NCBI GenBank assembly: GCA_049582065.1
Contig: JBAUTF010000261.1
Coordinates: forward strand, 1 to 8,739
Source: DATKSS01 sp049582065
Lineage (GTDB): Bacteria > Chloroflexota > Dormibacteria > Dormibacterales > Dormibacteraceae
Direction of reading: 5' to 3'
Length of the DNA stretch: 8,739 nucleotides
Position numbers and translations under genes: made by a program. Below the pieces are notes generated by a model. The model was not told the origin of the DNA, searched no databases, and worked only from the letters and a program-made list of their open reading frames with translations. Numbering within the stretch: the first letter of the stretch is position 1; every line of letters begins with the position of its first letter. Shown piece after piece: positions 1-6,571 of this stretch.

Positions 1-343
1 CGGCGAAGTACGCGGATGGGGGGAGGGGAGTGCCGTGCAGGCGCTTGAGGATCCCGTCGTCGCGTGCGATGACGGTGCCCGTGATCGTCGTGATGTAGCC
101 GGCATTCATCACGGCAAACGCAAGCATTGCCGCAGTGAAGAATTGTGCAGCGCTGACACCCGCGATCGATCGCTCACCATTCAGGAATTCGAGGGCCGCC
201 AGGATCATCACCGGCATGACGAGCGCAAAGAACGCGCCTGCGGGGGACCTGATCAGCAGCATGGTCTGGTAACGGACTTGCGTCAGCACGAGGCGGGCGT
301 AGGACGGACGGCGCCGTGCGTGTGGCGCGATCGTGGTGATCAC
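1..343 (-). CDS. ABC-2 type transporter permease, partial (C-terminus beyond the left edge)
   Basis: Membrane subunit of an ABC exporter; only the first 114 residues are in the window. It starts with GTG at 343-341, and its start overlaps the TGA of the upstream ATPase by four bases (GTGA), the usual sign of translational coupling. After a basic cytoplasmic N-terminus (RRRPSYARLVLTQVRYQ), a first membrane helix lies at about residues 34-53 and a second at about 66-90. The stretch ARDDGILKRLHGTPLPP (about 93-109) matches the cytoplasmic loop typical of ABC-2 permeases of the DrrB/antibiotic or polyketide exporter type (family knowledge). The ATPase-permease order supports a two-gene exporter. 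The substrate cannot be told from the sequence. The GTG start rests on the overlap and on the conserved N-terminal pattern. Confidence 0.88.
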   Translation of the reverse strand, partial: MITTIAPHARRRPSYARLVLTQVRYQTMLLIRSPAGAFFALVMPVMILAALEFLNGERSIAGVSAAQFFTAAMLAFAVMNAGYITTITGTVIARDDGILKRLHGTPLPPSAYFA

Positions 344-1281
344 GGCTGTTCCGTCGCATCCTTGGTGAGCTCGAGGTACACATCCTCGAGCGACGCCCGC
401 AGGACGCGCAGCGCCGGCAACTCGGTTCCGCGAGCGACCGCCCAGGCGGTGAGAACGTAAAGCGCCTGGGTCGGCGTCATGGTGTGCACGACCACGAATC
501 CGTTTTCCTCGGACGCTGTGCGGCGCACGGCTTCGGGGAGATCGCTCCAGCACTGTCCCTCAGGGAGACGGAAGACGATCTCCGCTTCCGAGACGTCGCG
601 ACCGCCGAGAGAGGACGGCGGACCCTCGGCCACGACCATTCCGTCGGCGATCACCACGACCCAGTCGGCGAGCCGCTGCACCTCGTCGAGGTAATGGCTC
701 GTCAGCACGATGGTCTTGCCCAATGCCTTCAGGCGCTCAATCGCCTCCCACGAATGTCTCCGCGCGTTCGGATCGAACCCTGTGGTTGGCTCATCGAGAA
801 AGATGAGATCGGGGTCGCCGATCAGAGCAAGAGCGAGATCGAGGCGGCGGCGCTGGCCGCCCGAAAGCGCCTTGGTGCGGGCCGAGCGCTTCTCGTCGAG
901 GCCCACAAGGGCAATCACGTCATCAGTCGGGCGTGGATGTCCGTAGAAGCTGGCGTACAAGCGAACAATCTCGCCTACCGTGAGTTCACGATCAAAGCCC
1001 GCGGACTGCAGAACGATGCCGATGCGTTCTCGCAGGTTTCGGCCGCCATGTTCTGGATCGGCGCCGAGAACGGAGACATCACCGGCGGTGCGTCGACGGT
1101 GACCCTCGAGGATCTCCACCGTGGTTGTCTTGCCAGCCCCGTTTGGCCCTAGCAACGCGAAGATCGCCCCGCGTGGAACGGTGAAGCTGATGCCGCGCAG
1201 CGCGTCGATGTCGCCGTATGACTTGCGCAAGCCGTCAACCGAGATGGCGATGGGGATCGTCCCCGACGCAGCCGGATCCAT
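340..1281 (-). CDS. ABC transporter ATP-binding protein (DrrA/CcmA-like exporter ATPase)
   Basis: Cytoplasmic ATPase subunit of an exporter, 313 residues, close to the usual length for the DrrA/CcmA family. All nucleotide-binding motifs are intact: Walker A GPNGAGKTT at 45-53, Q-loop Gln92, signature LSGGQ at 139-143, Walker B LIFLDEP at 159-165 and the switch His196. The region from about residue 225 to the end is the C-terminal extension common in this family, closing with the typical SLEDVYLELT motif near the terminus. The start is the ATG at 1281; no good Shine-Dalgarno sequence is visible in front of it, so the message may begin close to the start codon. The gene is followed with a four-base overlap by its permease and is divergent from the thiamine-binding protein gene. 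The exported compound is unknown; lipid, drug or glycolipid export are all possible. Confidence 0.93.
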   Translation of the reverse strand: MDPAASGTIPIAISVDGLRKSYGDIDALRGISFTVPRGAIFALLGPNGAGKTTTVEILEGHRRRTAGDVSVLGADPEHGGRNLRERIGIVLQSAGFDRELTVGEIVRLYASFYGHPRPTDDVIALVGLDEKRSARTKALSGGQRRRLDLALALIGDPDLIFLDEPTTGFDPNARRHSWEAIERLKALGKTIVLTSHYLDEVQRLADWVVVIADGMVVAEGPPSSLGGRDVSEAEIVFRLPEGQCWSDLPEAVRRTASEENGFVVVHTMTPTQALYVLTAWAVARGTELPALRVLRASLEDVYLELTKDATEQP

Positions 1282-1410
1282 CGGTGTGGCGAATTCAGCG
1301 ACTGCGCGATGTCACTGCGCGACCGGAGCCCGGCGCGCAGATGACACCTCCCGCTGCCTTCCAGGCCGAGCATCGCGGCCCCCGAGTAGACTGCCTGCCG
1401 ACGGTCGCGA

Positions 1411-1429
1411 GGATCTCGAACCGAGATCC
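1411..1429. promoter_or_regulatory. Perfect 8-bp inverted repeat with 3-base loop in the divergent intergenic region
   Basis: GGATCTCG at 1411-1418 and CGAGATCC at 1422-1429 are exact reverse complements separated by AAC. The repeat ends 21 bases before the ATG of the thiamine-binding gene and 9 bases before its Shine-Dalgarno sequence. It lies in the 169-base space between two divergent genes, so it could be a protein operator or a hairpin in the 5' leader. I do not see the conserved elements of a TPP riboswitch, and no T-run follows, so a terminator is unlikely. The repeat is seen directly; any regulatory role is inferred. Confidence 0.5.
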
Positions 1430-1438
1430 CCGGAACAG

Positions 1439-1445
1439 AAGGAGG
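1439..1445 (+). promoter_or_regulatory. Strong Shine-Dalgarno sequence AAGGAGG
   Basis: AAGGAGG sits five bases before the ATG at 1451 and is nearly the full anti-16S complement. It fixes the start of the thiamine-binding protein gene at 1451, although the reading frame stays open upstream to about 1121. Confidence 0.85.
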
Positions 1446-1450
1446 GAGGC

Positions 1451-1747
1451 ATGATTGCGTGGTTCAGTATCGCTCCTGACGACGGCTCGGGCTCGTACTC
1501 CAAACACGTGGCCGCGGCACTCGAGATGGTCCGGGAAAGCGGCCTTGTCTTTCGTCTGGGTGCCATGGGGACCGAGGTTGAAGGGCCGCGCGACGCAGTG
1601 CTCGCCCTCCTCGTGCGCTGCCACACGCGGCTTGCGACTGCTCCCGGTGTTCGGCGGACGAGTACGGTCATCAAGATTGATGATCGCGTTGGTGTCGACA
1701 GCGAGGAGATCCACCGGAAGGTGAGCGCGGTCGAACGGCTGATGTAG
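1451..1747 (+). CDS. MTH1187/YkoF-family thiamine-binding protein
   Basis: Small 98-residue soluble protein resembling the Thiamine_BP (DUF77, MTH1187/YkoF/Ecm15) family, whose members have a ferredoxin-like fold, form oligomers and bind thiamine (family knowledge). The family pattern is clear: N-terminal strand MIAWFSIAP (1-9), a Ser-containing turn before helix SKHVAAALEMVRESG (17-31), the strand with GAMGTEVEG (37-45), and the C-terminal strand TSTVIKIDDR (70-79). Length is typical for a single-domain member. The start is fixed by the AAGGAGG at 1439-1445; the frame extends further upstream but those residues do not resemble the family. It is divergent from an ABC exporter and convergent with prs, with 14 bases between stop codons. 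No thiamine biosynthesis or ThiXYZ uptake gene is visible nearby, so its role (thiamine sensing, buffering or transport support) cannot be read from context. Confidence 0.82.
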   Translation: MIAWFSIAPDDGSGSYSKHVAAALEMVRESGLVFRLGAMGTEVEGPRDAVLALLVRCHTRLATAPGVRRTSTVIKIDDRVGVDSEEIHRKVSAVERLM

Positions 1748-1761
1748 ATCGTCGACGTTGC

Positions 1762-2736
1762 TCACCCGCGCCGCCGCGGTGCCCGCGACACCGAATCCAG
1801 GTTCTCGCCGTGGAAGATCTCGGACACCGATTGATCCGCGAAGACGGCGCGAATCGAGGCCGCGATCATCGGAGCGATTGACACCACCGTCAGGCGCGCC
1901 GGCCGGCCGTCCGTGTCAAGTGGCAGCGTGTCGGTGACGATCACCTCGCTGATCGCGGACTCGTCCAGACGCCGTCGCGCGGGAGGGGAGAACAGGGCAT
2001 GAGTCGCCACCGCGATGATGTCTGCCGCGCCCGCCTCTTGGAGGGTGGCAGCGGCGTTGGTGATGGTGCCCCCCGTGTCGATCATGTCGTCAATCACGAC
2101 GCAGCGACGGTCGCGCACGTCGCCGATCAGACCCAACGCCTCGGAGACGTTGCGCCTGTCCGGCCGGCGAGCCTTTTGCATGAAAGCGATGTCGCAGTCG
2201 AGGTGGGCGGCGTACTTCTGTGCCATCTTGCCTCGGCCTGGATCCGGCGCCACGACAACAAGGTCGGTCCAGCCTTTGGCACGTACACACTCAGCGAGAG
2301 CCGGCAGAGCCGTTAAGTGGTCGAGTGGGACATTGAAGAACCCCTGGATCTGCCCTGTGTGCAGGTCCACAGCCATCACCCGGTCGCAGCCCGCAACACT
2401 GAGAAGATCAGCCACCACTCGGGCGGAGATGGGTTCGCGGGCCAGCGCCTTCTGGTCCTGACGCGCGTACCCGAAGTACGGGATGACCGCATTGATTCGG
2501 GCAGCACTGGCCCGCTTCAGGGCATCGATCATGACGAGTTGCTCCATGATCATCTCGTTGACCGGCCTCCCATGCGCCTGGATGACGTAGGCGTCGCACC
2601 CACGCACCGACTCGAGGAAGCGCACATAGATCTCGCCGGACGCGAAGCGGCTCATCTCCACCGGACCCAATGTGATGCCCAGCGCCCCGGCGATGTCTGC
2701 CGCGAGTTGAGGATGGCACGACCCGGAGAAGAGCAT
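1762..2736 (-). CDS. prs: Ribose-phosphate pyrophosphokinase (PRPP synthetase)
   Basis: Cytoplasmic enzyme that transfers pyrophosphate from ATP to ribose 5-phosphate, giving PRPP for nucleotide, histidine, tryptophan and NAD synthesis. From the ATG at 2736 the product is 324 residues, within the family range. Family landmarks are present: N-terminal MLFSGSCHPQLA, FASGEIYVRF (31-40), YFGYARQDQK (87-96), DLHTGQIQGFF with the conserved His126, the QKARR segment (187-191), and the PRPP-binding loop DDMIDTGGT (216-224). The C-terminus ends with SVSEIFHGENL, as in many class I enzymes. The start is uncertain. Most homologues carry about ten residues before MLFSG, and in frame there is a CTG at 2763 with GAGGGG six bases ahead, while the ATG at 2736 has no good Shine-Dalgarno sequence. 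The frame is open up to 3168, but that part overlaps pncB and does not look like Prs. It lies downstream of pncB on the same strand. Confidence 0.95.
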   Translation of the reverse strand: MLFSGSCHPQLAADIAGALGITLGPVEMSRFASGEIYVRFLESVRGCDAYVIQAHGRPVNEMIMEQLVMIDALKRASAARINAVIPYFGYARQDQKALAREPISARVVADLLSVAGCDRVMAVDLHTGQIQGFFNVPLDHLTALPALAECVRAKGWTDLVVVAPDPGRGKMAQKYAAHLDCDIAFMQKARRPDRRNVSEALGLIGDVRDRRCVVIDDMIDTGGTITNAAATLQEAGAADIIAVATHALFSPPARRRLDESAISEVIVTDTLPLDTDGRPARLTVVSIAPMIAASIRAVFADQSVSEIFHGENLDSVSRAPRRRG

Positions 2737-3001
2737 GGCTCGACGCGTCAGGGAGATCTGCAGCGGCGTCCCCTCGGCGGGCCGCCGTTCAACGCGGTGC
2801 TCGGTACGGCGCGGTGCTGGTTCGGAGTGGAGATTCAAGGACGCGGTGGGACCTCCGGCCGCTGTAGCGGCGCTTGCCGTAAGCATCGCCCTCCCCGAGG
2901 CTCTGGAACAGTGCCGAACGTCACATTCGCCGGCATCCCACCTCCGGGAAGGAAGTCGAATTGCATAGCGATCGCAACGAGTGCCGTGTCCGATGGATCG
3001 A
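2737..3001. other. Spacer between pncB and prs; no convincing gene
   Basis: This 265-base stretch separates two same-strand genes. The prs frame stays open across it and into pncB, but the translation is arginine/proline/serine-rich and shows no family resemblance before the last few residues ahead of MLFSG. A 43-codon minus-strand reading frame starting MQFDFLPGGGMPANVTFG sits inside it; I recognise nothing in it and do not call it. The stretch probably holds a prs promoter or leader, but no clear -35/-10 pair or terminator is visible. It contains a GCGATCGC octamer at 2968-2975. Confidence 0.5.
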
Positions 3002-4360
3002 TCATTTCGGCGTTGTGGTGCGGGGTCGGCCTTGGCCCGTACCGGTGCTCCGGACGTCGGCCGTACAGCTGTCGCGGAGACGGGTGAGTTCATCCGAGAC
3101 ATACACCGGCACGGGCTCGGGGTGCTCGAGCCGGAGCGATCGCTCGGGCAGTGCTGCGAGGCCGGCATCGACGCGGGCGCGCATCGCGGCCAGCGTGTCC
3201 GGCCCGCCCAGTCGCTGACCGGCGACCATCACCGGGAGCAGCAGGCATTCGCGATCGGAGTGACGCTCGGCGCGCAAGCCCACGATGTCCCCGCCGAGGC
3301 GAAGATTCCTGAACACCTGCTTGGCGCCGGGGAGCGTCGCCTTACCTTGCGACAGCTTGAGCACGGGCCGGTCGCCGTAGGCGACCAGCTTGTACGCGCT
3401 GTCGAGTGACGGTGCATCCGCCGACACGCCCATCTTGGTGCCGACGCCGAAGGCGTCGACGGGCGCCCCACCGCGCACGAGCGAGTCGATGCCGGACTCG
3501 TCGAGGCCCCCGCTCACGAAGATGTGCGCGCCAGGACAGCCGGCGTCATCGAGCAGGCGACGCACGCGGCGCGAGAGCACCGCGATGTCGCCGCTGTCGA
3601 GCCGCACCGAGAACGCATCGCCCAGTCCATGATCCTGGGCGACCCGGATCGCCTGCATGACGCCGTTCTCGGTGTCGTACGTGTCCACCAGGAACGTCGG
3701 GTGCTCGGGAAAGTCCTCGACGAATGCTGCGAAGGCCATGTCCTCCTGGGCGAACGCCTCGACGTACGAGTGGGCCATCGTCCCGGACAGCCGGAGCCCG
3801 AAGCGCCGTGCTGCGGCCACGTTGCTGGTGGCGGCGAAGCCCGCGATCGCCGACGTGCGCGCCACCGCCATGGCGGCCTCGACGCCATGGGTGCGCCGGA
3901 AGGCGAAGTCCACGAGCTCTCGCCCCCGCCCGGCCAGCCGGCAGCGCGCGGCCTTGCTGGCAATGGCGGTCTGAAACGTGATCTGGTTGAGCAGATACGT
4001 CTCGACGAGCTGCGCCTCTGCGATCGGTGCGCTCACCTCGAGCAGGGGCTCGTTCTCGAACACCAGTGTCCCCTCGGGGACAGCCCAGACGTCACCGGTG
4101 AAGCCGAGCTGTGCCAGGGCGCGCACATCAGCGGGCGTGAAACCGGGGATCCGGCGAATGTACGCGCGGTCGTGGCGGTCGACGGCAAATCGCTCCAGGA
4201 AGCTGAGACAGTCGTCGAGCCCGGCGGCGACCAGGAATCCACGTTCAGGTGGCAGTTTGCGCACGAAAAGACTGAACGTTGCAAGCCCCTCCATTCCGTG
4301 TCGGAGATAGCTTGCTGCCATGCGCAATTCGTACAGGTCGGTGAGAAGCAAGGCTCCCAT
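3002..4360 (-). CDS. pncB: Nicotinate phosphoribosyltransferase (NAD salvage)
   Basis: Enzyme of the Preiss-Handler NAD salvage route: it joins nicotinate and PRPP to make nicotinate mononucleotide, with ATP hydrolysis. From the ATG at 4360 it has 452 residues, the usual size. It opens with the family hallmark LLTDLYELRMA (4-14), followed by FSLFVRKLPPERGF (29-42). Then come NQITFQTAIASKAARC (125-140), DFAFRRTHG (151-159), and GTMAHSYVEAF (193-203), whose His197 should be the residue that is phosphorylated during catalysis. DTYDTENG (226-233), VRLDSGD (252-258), VSGGLDE (282-288) and FGVGTKM (304-310) complete the active-site set. The frame is open to 4552, but the extra 64 residues are arginine-rich and unlike the family; GGAG ten bases before the ATG supports 4360. 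About 22 residues at the C-terminus are low-complexity. It is divergent from a universal stress gene and upstream of prs, which makes its co-substrate PRPP. Confidence 0.95.
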   Translation of the reverse strand: MGALLLTDLYELRMAASYLRHGMEGLATFSLFVRKLPPERGFLVAAGLDDCLSFLERFAVDRHDRAYIRRIPGFTPADVRALAQLGFTGDVWAVPEGTLVFENEPLLEVSAPIAEAQLVETYLLNQITFQTAIASKAARCRLAGRGRELVDFAFRRTHGVEAAMAVARTSAIAGFAATSNVAAARRFGLRLSGTMAHSYVEAFAQEDMAFAAFVEDFPEHPTFLVDTYDTENGVMQAIRVAQDHGLGDAFSVRLDSGDIAVLSRRVRRLLDDAGCPGAHIFVSGGLDESGIDSLVRGGAPVDAFGVGTKMGVSADAPSLDSAYKLVAYGDRPVLKLSQGKATLPGAKQVFRNLRLGGDIVGLRAERHSDRECLLLPVMVAGQRLGGPDTLAAMRARVDAGLAALPERSLRLEHPEPVPVYVSDELTRLRDSCTADVRSTGTGQGRPRTTTPK

Positions 4361-4572
4361 CAGCCCTAGTCTCCACCCCTCGCATCTGAGTCCGCCAGGG
4401 TCAATGGTCCTCGGCTCGCCGCGGTCCAGCGCCTCCGTTGACCAAAGCGCAAGCCGCTGTGAGACCGCGCCCGTGCGTGCTCGTGGTGGCTCGATTATCC
4501 GGACCGGATTTCGGGACCTTCGCCTCTGGCGTCGCCGTCCGGTGACGACCATCGTGACCTTAACCCAGCAGG
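4361..4572. other. Divergent intergenic region between pncB and the universal stress gene
   Basis: This 212-base region should hold promoters for both directions, but I see no strong sigma-70-type pair. TTGACC occurs on the minus strand at 4404-4399 and on the plus strand at 4438-4443, which together form an inverted GGTCAA/TTGACC pair with 33 bases between. Neither copy has a good -10 box at the usual spacing. An 11-base palindrome, TCCGG-A-CCGGA, lies at 4498-4508. GTGAC is repeated at 4542-4546 and 4554-4558, just before the stress gene. Any regulatory role is inference. Confidence 0.4.
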
Positions 4573-5457
4573 ATGTGCGAGGTGACTGACATCAATGCGC
4601 TACCGACCGCGATCCTCTTCGCCACCGATGGGACGCAAGCCAGCCAAAACGCTCGGGCGGCCGCGGCGCACCTCGCCCGGACGTCGGGTACGCCCTTGCA
4701 CGTTGTTCACGTCTGGGCGCCCACAGGATCGTTCAGCGGCGGCCCCGGCGTTGACGAGGAAATCGCAACCGGCGTCGCGAGCGCGGAGGCGGCGCTGATC
4801 GAGGAATCTCTGGGGTGCCGGGTCGCCGGCACCCACACGCCTGGCGGTTCGCGAGCCCATGCAATCCTCGCCACGGCCGCGTCAGTGGGCGCGGGTCTCA
4901 TCGTGGTCGGCGGGAGGAAACTCGGCATCGTCGAGGAACTCTTCACCTACCGGGTTTCGGAGGACGTCGTGCATCGCTCCTACCGACCGGTGTTGCTCGT
5001 CCGTGAGAACGGCCACGACTGGCCGCCGAGTCGAGTCGTCGTCGGATTGGACGGATCGCCGGAGGCGGATCGGGCTCTGGAGTTGTCCTGCTGGGTCGGC
5101 CGTTTCTCGAAGGCCGATCTCGTGCTGGTGACCGCCGTCAATCCGGATGCGCCGGGTGCCGATGCCACTCGGCGCGACGCCGAACGCGCACTCGAGGCCC
5201 GCGCGTCGACGGTCCCCACTCCCGGCGGCATGGAGGTCGCCACGCGTGTTGTCGTGGGAAGCGATGTCCCGAGGGTGCTGCGTGAAGCGTGCGCTTCCGC
5301 TGACGGAACATACCTGCTCGCCATTGGCGCTCGCGGAAGCAGCGTCAATAACGTTGCACCGGAGTTCAGCGTCTCGCGCTCGGTCACCCACCACACGCGG
5401 CTGCCCTTGTTGTTGGTGCCGGCGGTATCCATGACCACAGGTGGTAGGCGCACCTGA
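4573..5457 (+). CDS. Universal stress protein, tandem UspA domains
   Basis: Cytoplasmic 294-residue protein with two UspA repeats, at about residues 12-145 and 153-284, the common tandem architecture of actinobacterial stress proteins. Each repeat begins with the nucleotide-pocket strand and Asp (ILFATDGT with Asp19; RVVVGLDGS with Asp160) and ends with the strand pairs LIVVGG...RPVLLVR and LLAIGARG...LPLLLVP. The ATP motif G-2x-G-9x-G-(S/T) is imperfect in both. The first repeat has GRKLG and then YRVS where G-S is usual. The second has GARG, then nine residues, then F-S in place of G-S. ATP binding is therefore doubtful, at least in the first repeat. The start may be ATG 4573 or the in-frame GTG at 4582, which has AGGA eight bases upstream while the ATG has none at a good distance. 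It is divergent from pncB and followed eight bases after its stop by an inverted repeat. Confidence 0.9.
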   Translation: MCEVTDINALPTAILFATDGTQASQNARAAAAHLARTSGTPLHVVHVWAPTGSFSGGPGVDEEIATGVASAEAALIEESLGCRVAGTHTPGGSRAHAILATAASVGAGLIVVGGRKLGIVEELFTYRVSEDVVHRSYRPVLLVRENGHDWPPSRVVVGLDGSPEADRALELSCWVGRFSKADLVLVTAVNPDAPGADATRRDAERALEARASTVPTPGGMEVATRVVVGSDVPRVLREACASADGTYLLAIGARGSSVNNVAPEFSVSRSVTHHTRLPLLLVPAVSMTTGGRRT

Positions 5458-5464
5458 CGCTATA

Positions 5465-5492
5465 CCGTCCATATTGAACTTGCGATGGACGG
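5465..5492. repeat. Perfect 8-bp inverted repeat after the universal stress gene (possible terminator or operator)
   Basis: CCGTCCAT at 5465-5472 and ATGGACGG at 5485-5492 are exact reverse complements around a 12-base loop. The repeat begins eight bases after the stress-gene stop codon and ends 105 bases before the next gene. The position fits a terminator, but only a short CTTTG follows about ten bases later, so it is not a classical intrinsic terminator. It may instead be an operator for the downstream membrane protein gene. Only the repeat itself is directly seen. Confidence 0.45.
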
Positions 5493-5597
5493 GATGACGG
5501 CGCTTTGTGGACCCCATGGCGCGTCCGCGCGCAGATCTGCAATCAGCTACCATGTCGCCGCCCCGGCGAGATCCGGCCGGGCTTGGGAGACGGTGGA

Positions 5598-6089
5598 ATG
5601 AACTGGTTGCTGTTCTGGTTGTTCCTGCACATCACAGCGGCGGTGATCGCCTTCGGGCCGATCTTCGTGTTCCCCATCGTGGGCACGCTCACCGCGAAGC
5701 ACCCTCAGCACATGGCATTCGCGCTCGAGCTGAACCATCGCATCGAGCTGCGGCTCGTCATCCCACTGGCGCTGAGCATGCTCGTGAGCGGTTCCGGCCT
5801 CATCTGGACGGCGAACGTCAATATCTTCCAGACGGTTTACCTGATCGTCGCCGTGCTCCTGTATCTGATCGCCCTTTCCATCGCCATCGGTGTGCTGTTG
5901 CCGAACACGGAGAAGCTTCTGCGGCTCGTGGGGAACTCTTCGCCGCCGGCGGGGGCAAGTGCCGCCCCGCCGCCACAGGTGATGAGCCTGATTCGGAGCA
6001 GCCAGGTGTTCGGCGGTGTCGCCACCGTGCTCTTCCTGGCGATCATCTTCCTGATGATCATCCAACCTGGCGGAATCGTCCTCCGCTAG
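5598..6089 (+). CDS. Four-helix integral membrane protein, DUF2269-like
   Basis: Small 163-residue inner-membrane protein of unknown function. Predicted helices lie at about residues 3-30 (with the LHITAAVIAFGPIFVFP pattern), 52-71, 77-101 and 136-157. A Pro/Ala-rich loop (SSPPAGASAAPPP) at 114-126 precedes the last helix. The N-terminal LH..AAV.AFGP.F motif and overall size resemble the DUF2269 family of predicted membrane proteins; this is from memory of the family and is moderately sure. The ATG at 5598 is chosen because GGGAG lies eight bases before it and the hydrophobic helix starts at once; the frame is open back to a TTG at 5505, giving a non-membrane, unlikely extension. It shares its strand with the stress protein gene 140 bases upstream and ends 14 bases from the convergent c-di-GMP/DUF1801 gene. 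Confidence 0.8.
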   Translation: MNWLLFWLFLHITAAVIAFGPIFVFPIVGTLTAKHPQHMAFALELNHRIELRLVIPLALSMLVSGSGLIWTANVNIFQTVYLIVAVLLYLIALSIAIGVLLPNTEKLLRLVGNSSPPAGASAAPPPQVMSLIRSSQVFGGVATVLFLAIIFLMIIQPGGIVLR

Positions 6090-6103
6090 CGTCCCGACTG
6101 CCT

Positions 6104-6571
6104 TCAGCGCACCGCCTTCTTCACGAGCGCGGTGATCTTGGCCTCTTCAGCGGGGGTCAGCTTGGTGATCGCGTACTGAATGGGCCACATGGCGCCGTCG
6201 TCGACCTTCGCCTTGTCGCTGAAGCCGATCGTCTGGTACCTGACTTTGAACTTCCCGGCGTTCTGGAAGTAACAGATCACGTTACCGTCCTTGGTGTATG
6301 CGGGCATTCCGTACCACGTTTTCGGAGCGAGATCCGGAGCGGCGGCAGTGATCAGCGCGTGGACCTTCTTGGCGATGGAGCGATCCGGCTCCTGCATCCG
6401 GGCGATGGCCTCGAGCAACGCCGTCTTCCCATCCGCCTTGGCCGCCTCCGCCTTGAGCTCCCGGACACGCGCGCGCGCCGCGGCCTTCTCTTCAGCGCTG
6501 AATCCCGCGGATGCCGAAGCCTTCGCGCTGGTCCGATTCGCACCTTTCTGTGTGGTCTTGGTCGCCGCCAT
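6104..6571 (-). CDS. DUF1801 (YdhG-like) protein, possible separate gene inside the longer frame
   Basis: Residues 692-846 of the long frame form a complete 155-residue DUF1801 protein with its own ATG at 6571 and AGGAG eight bases upstream. It starts MAATKTTQKG, has a Lys/Ala-rich leader, then FSAEEKAAARARVRELKAE, and the family core KTWYGMPAYTKDG (775-787), VICYFQNAGKFKVRY (789-803) and GFSDKAKVDDGAMWPIQYA (807-825). It ends with ITALVKKAVR. This matches stand-alone actinobacterial DUF1801 proteins in both start and end (family knowledge). Members related to YdhG have been discussed as frataxin-like iron chaperones, but the function here is unknown. It may be made alone from this start, as the tail of the c-di-GMP enzyme, or both. 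It is convergent with the membrane protein gene, 14 bases apart. Confidence 0.75.
   Translation of the reverse strand: MAATKTTQKGANRTSAKASASAGFSAEEKAAARARVRELKAEAAKADGKTALLEAIARMQEPDRSIAKKVHALITAAAPDLAPKTWYGMPAYTKDGNVICYFQNAGKFKVRYQTIGFSDKAKVDDGAMWPIQYAITKLTPAEEAKITALVKKAVR

Noticed and set aside
1282..1450. TPP riboswitch upstream of the thiamine-binding gene
   Set aside because: The conserved CUGAGA-type core is not visible and the space is short; only a simple hairpin is present.
1748..1761. Terminators in the two 14-base convergent junctions (1748-1761 and 6090-6103)
   Set aside because: Neither gap contains a hairpin with a T-run; termination must lie inside the opposing genes or depend on Rho.
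2838..2969. Small 43-codon minus-strand frame MQFDFLPGGGMPANV in the pncB-prs spacer
   Set aside because: No family resemblance, no convincing ribosome binding site, and the composition is what the spacer would give by chance.
2737..3168. N-terminal extension of prs to 3168
   Set aside because: It overlaps the C-terminal end of pncB and its residues do not resemble PRPP synthetases; only the last few codons before 2736 could be coding.
2968..3850. Three copies of GCGATCGC (2968-2975, 3136-3143, 3843-3850), like the HIP1 octamer of cyanobacteria
   Set aside because: Three copies are slightly more than expected, but the window is too short and GC-rich to claim enrichment, two lie in coding sequence, and the genes do not look cyanobacterial.
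4361..4552. N-terminal extension of pncB to 4552
   Set aside because: The 64 extra residues are Arg/Pro-rich; the family hallmark begins right after the ATG at 4360.
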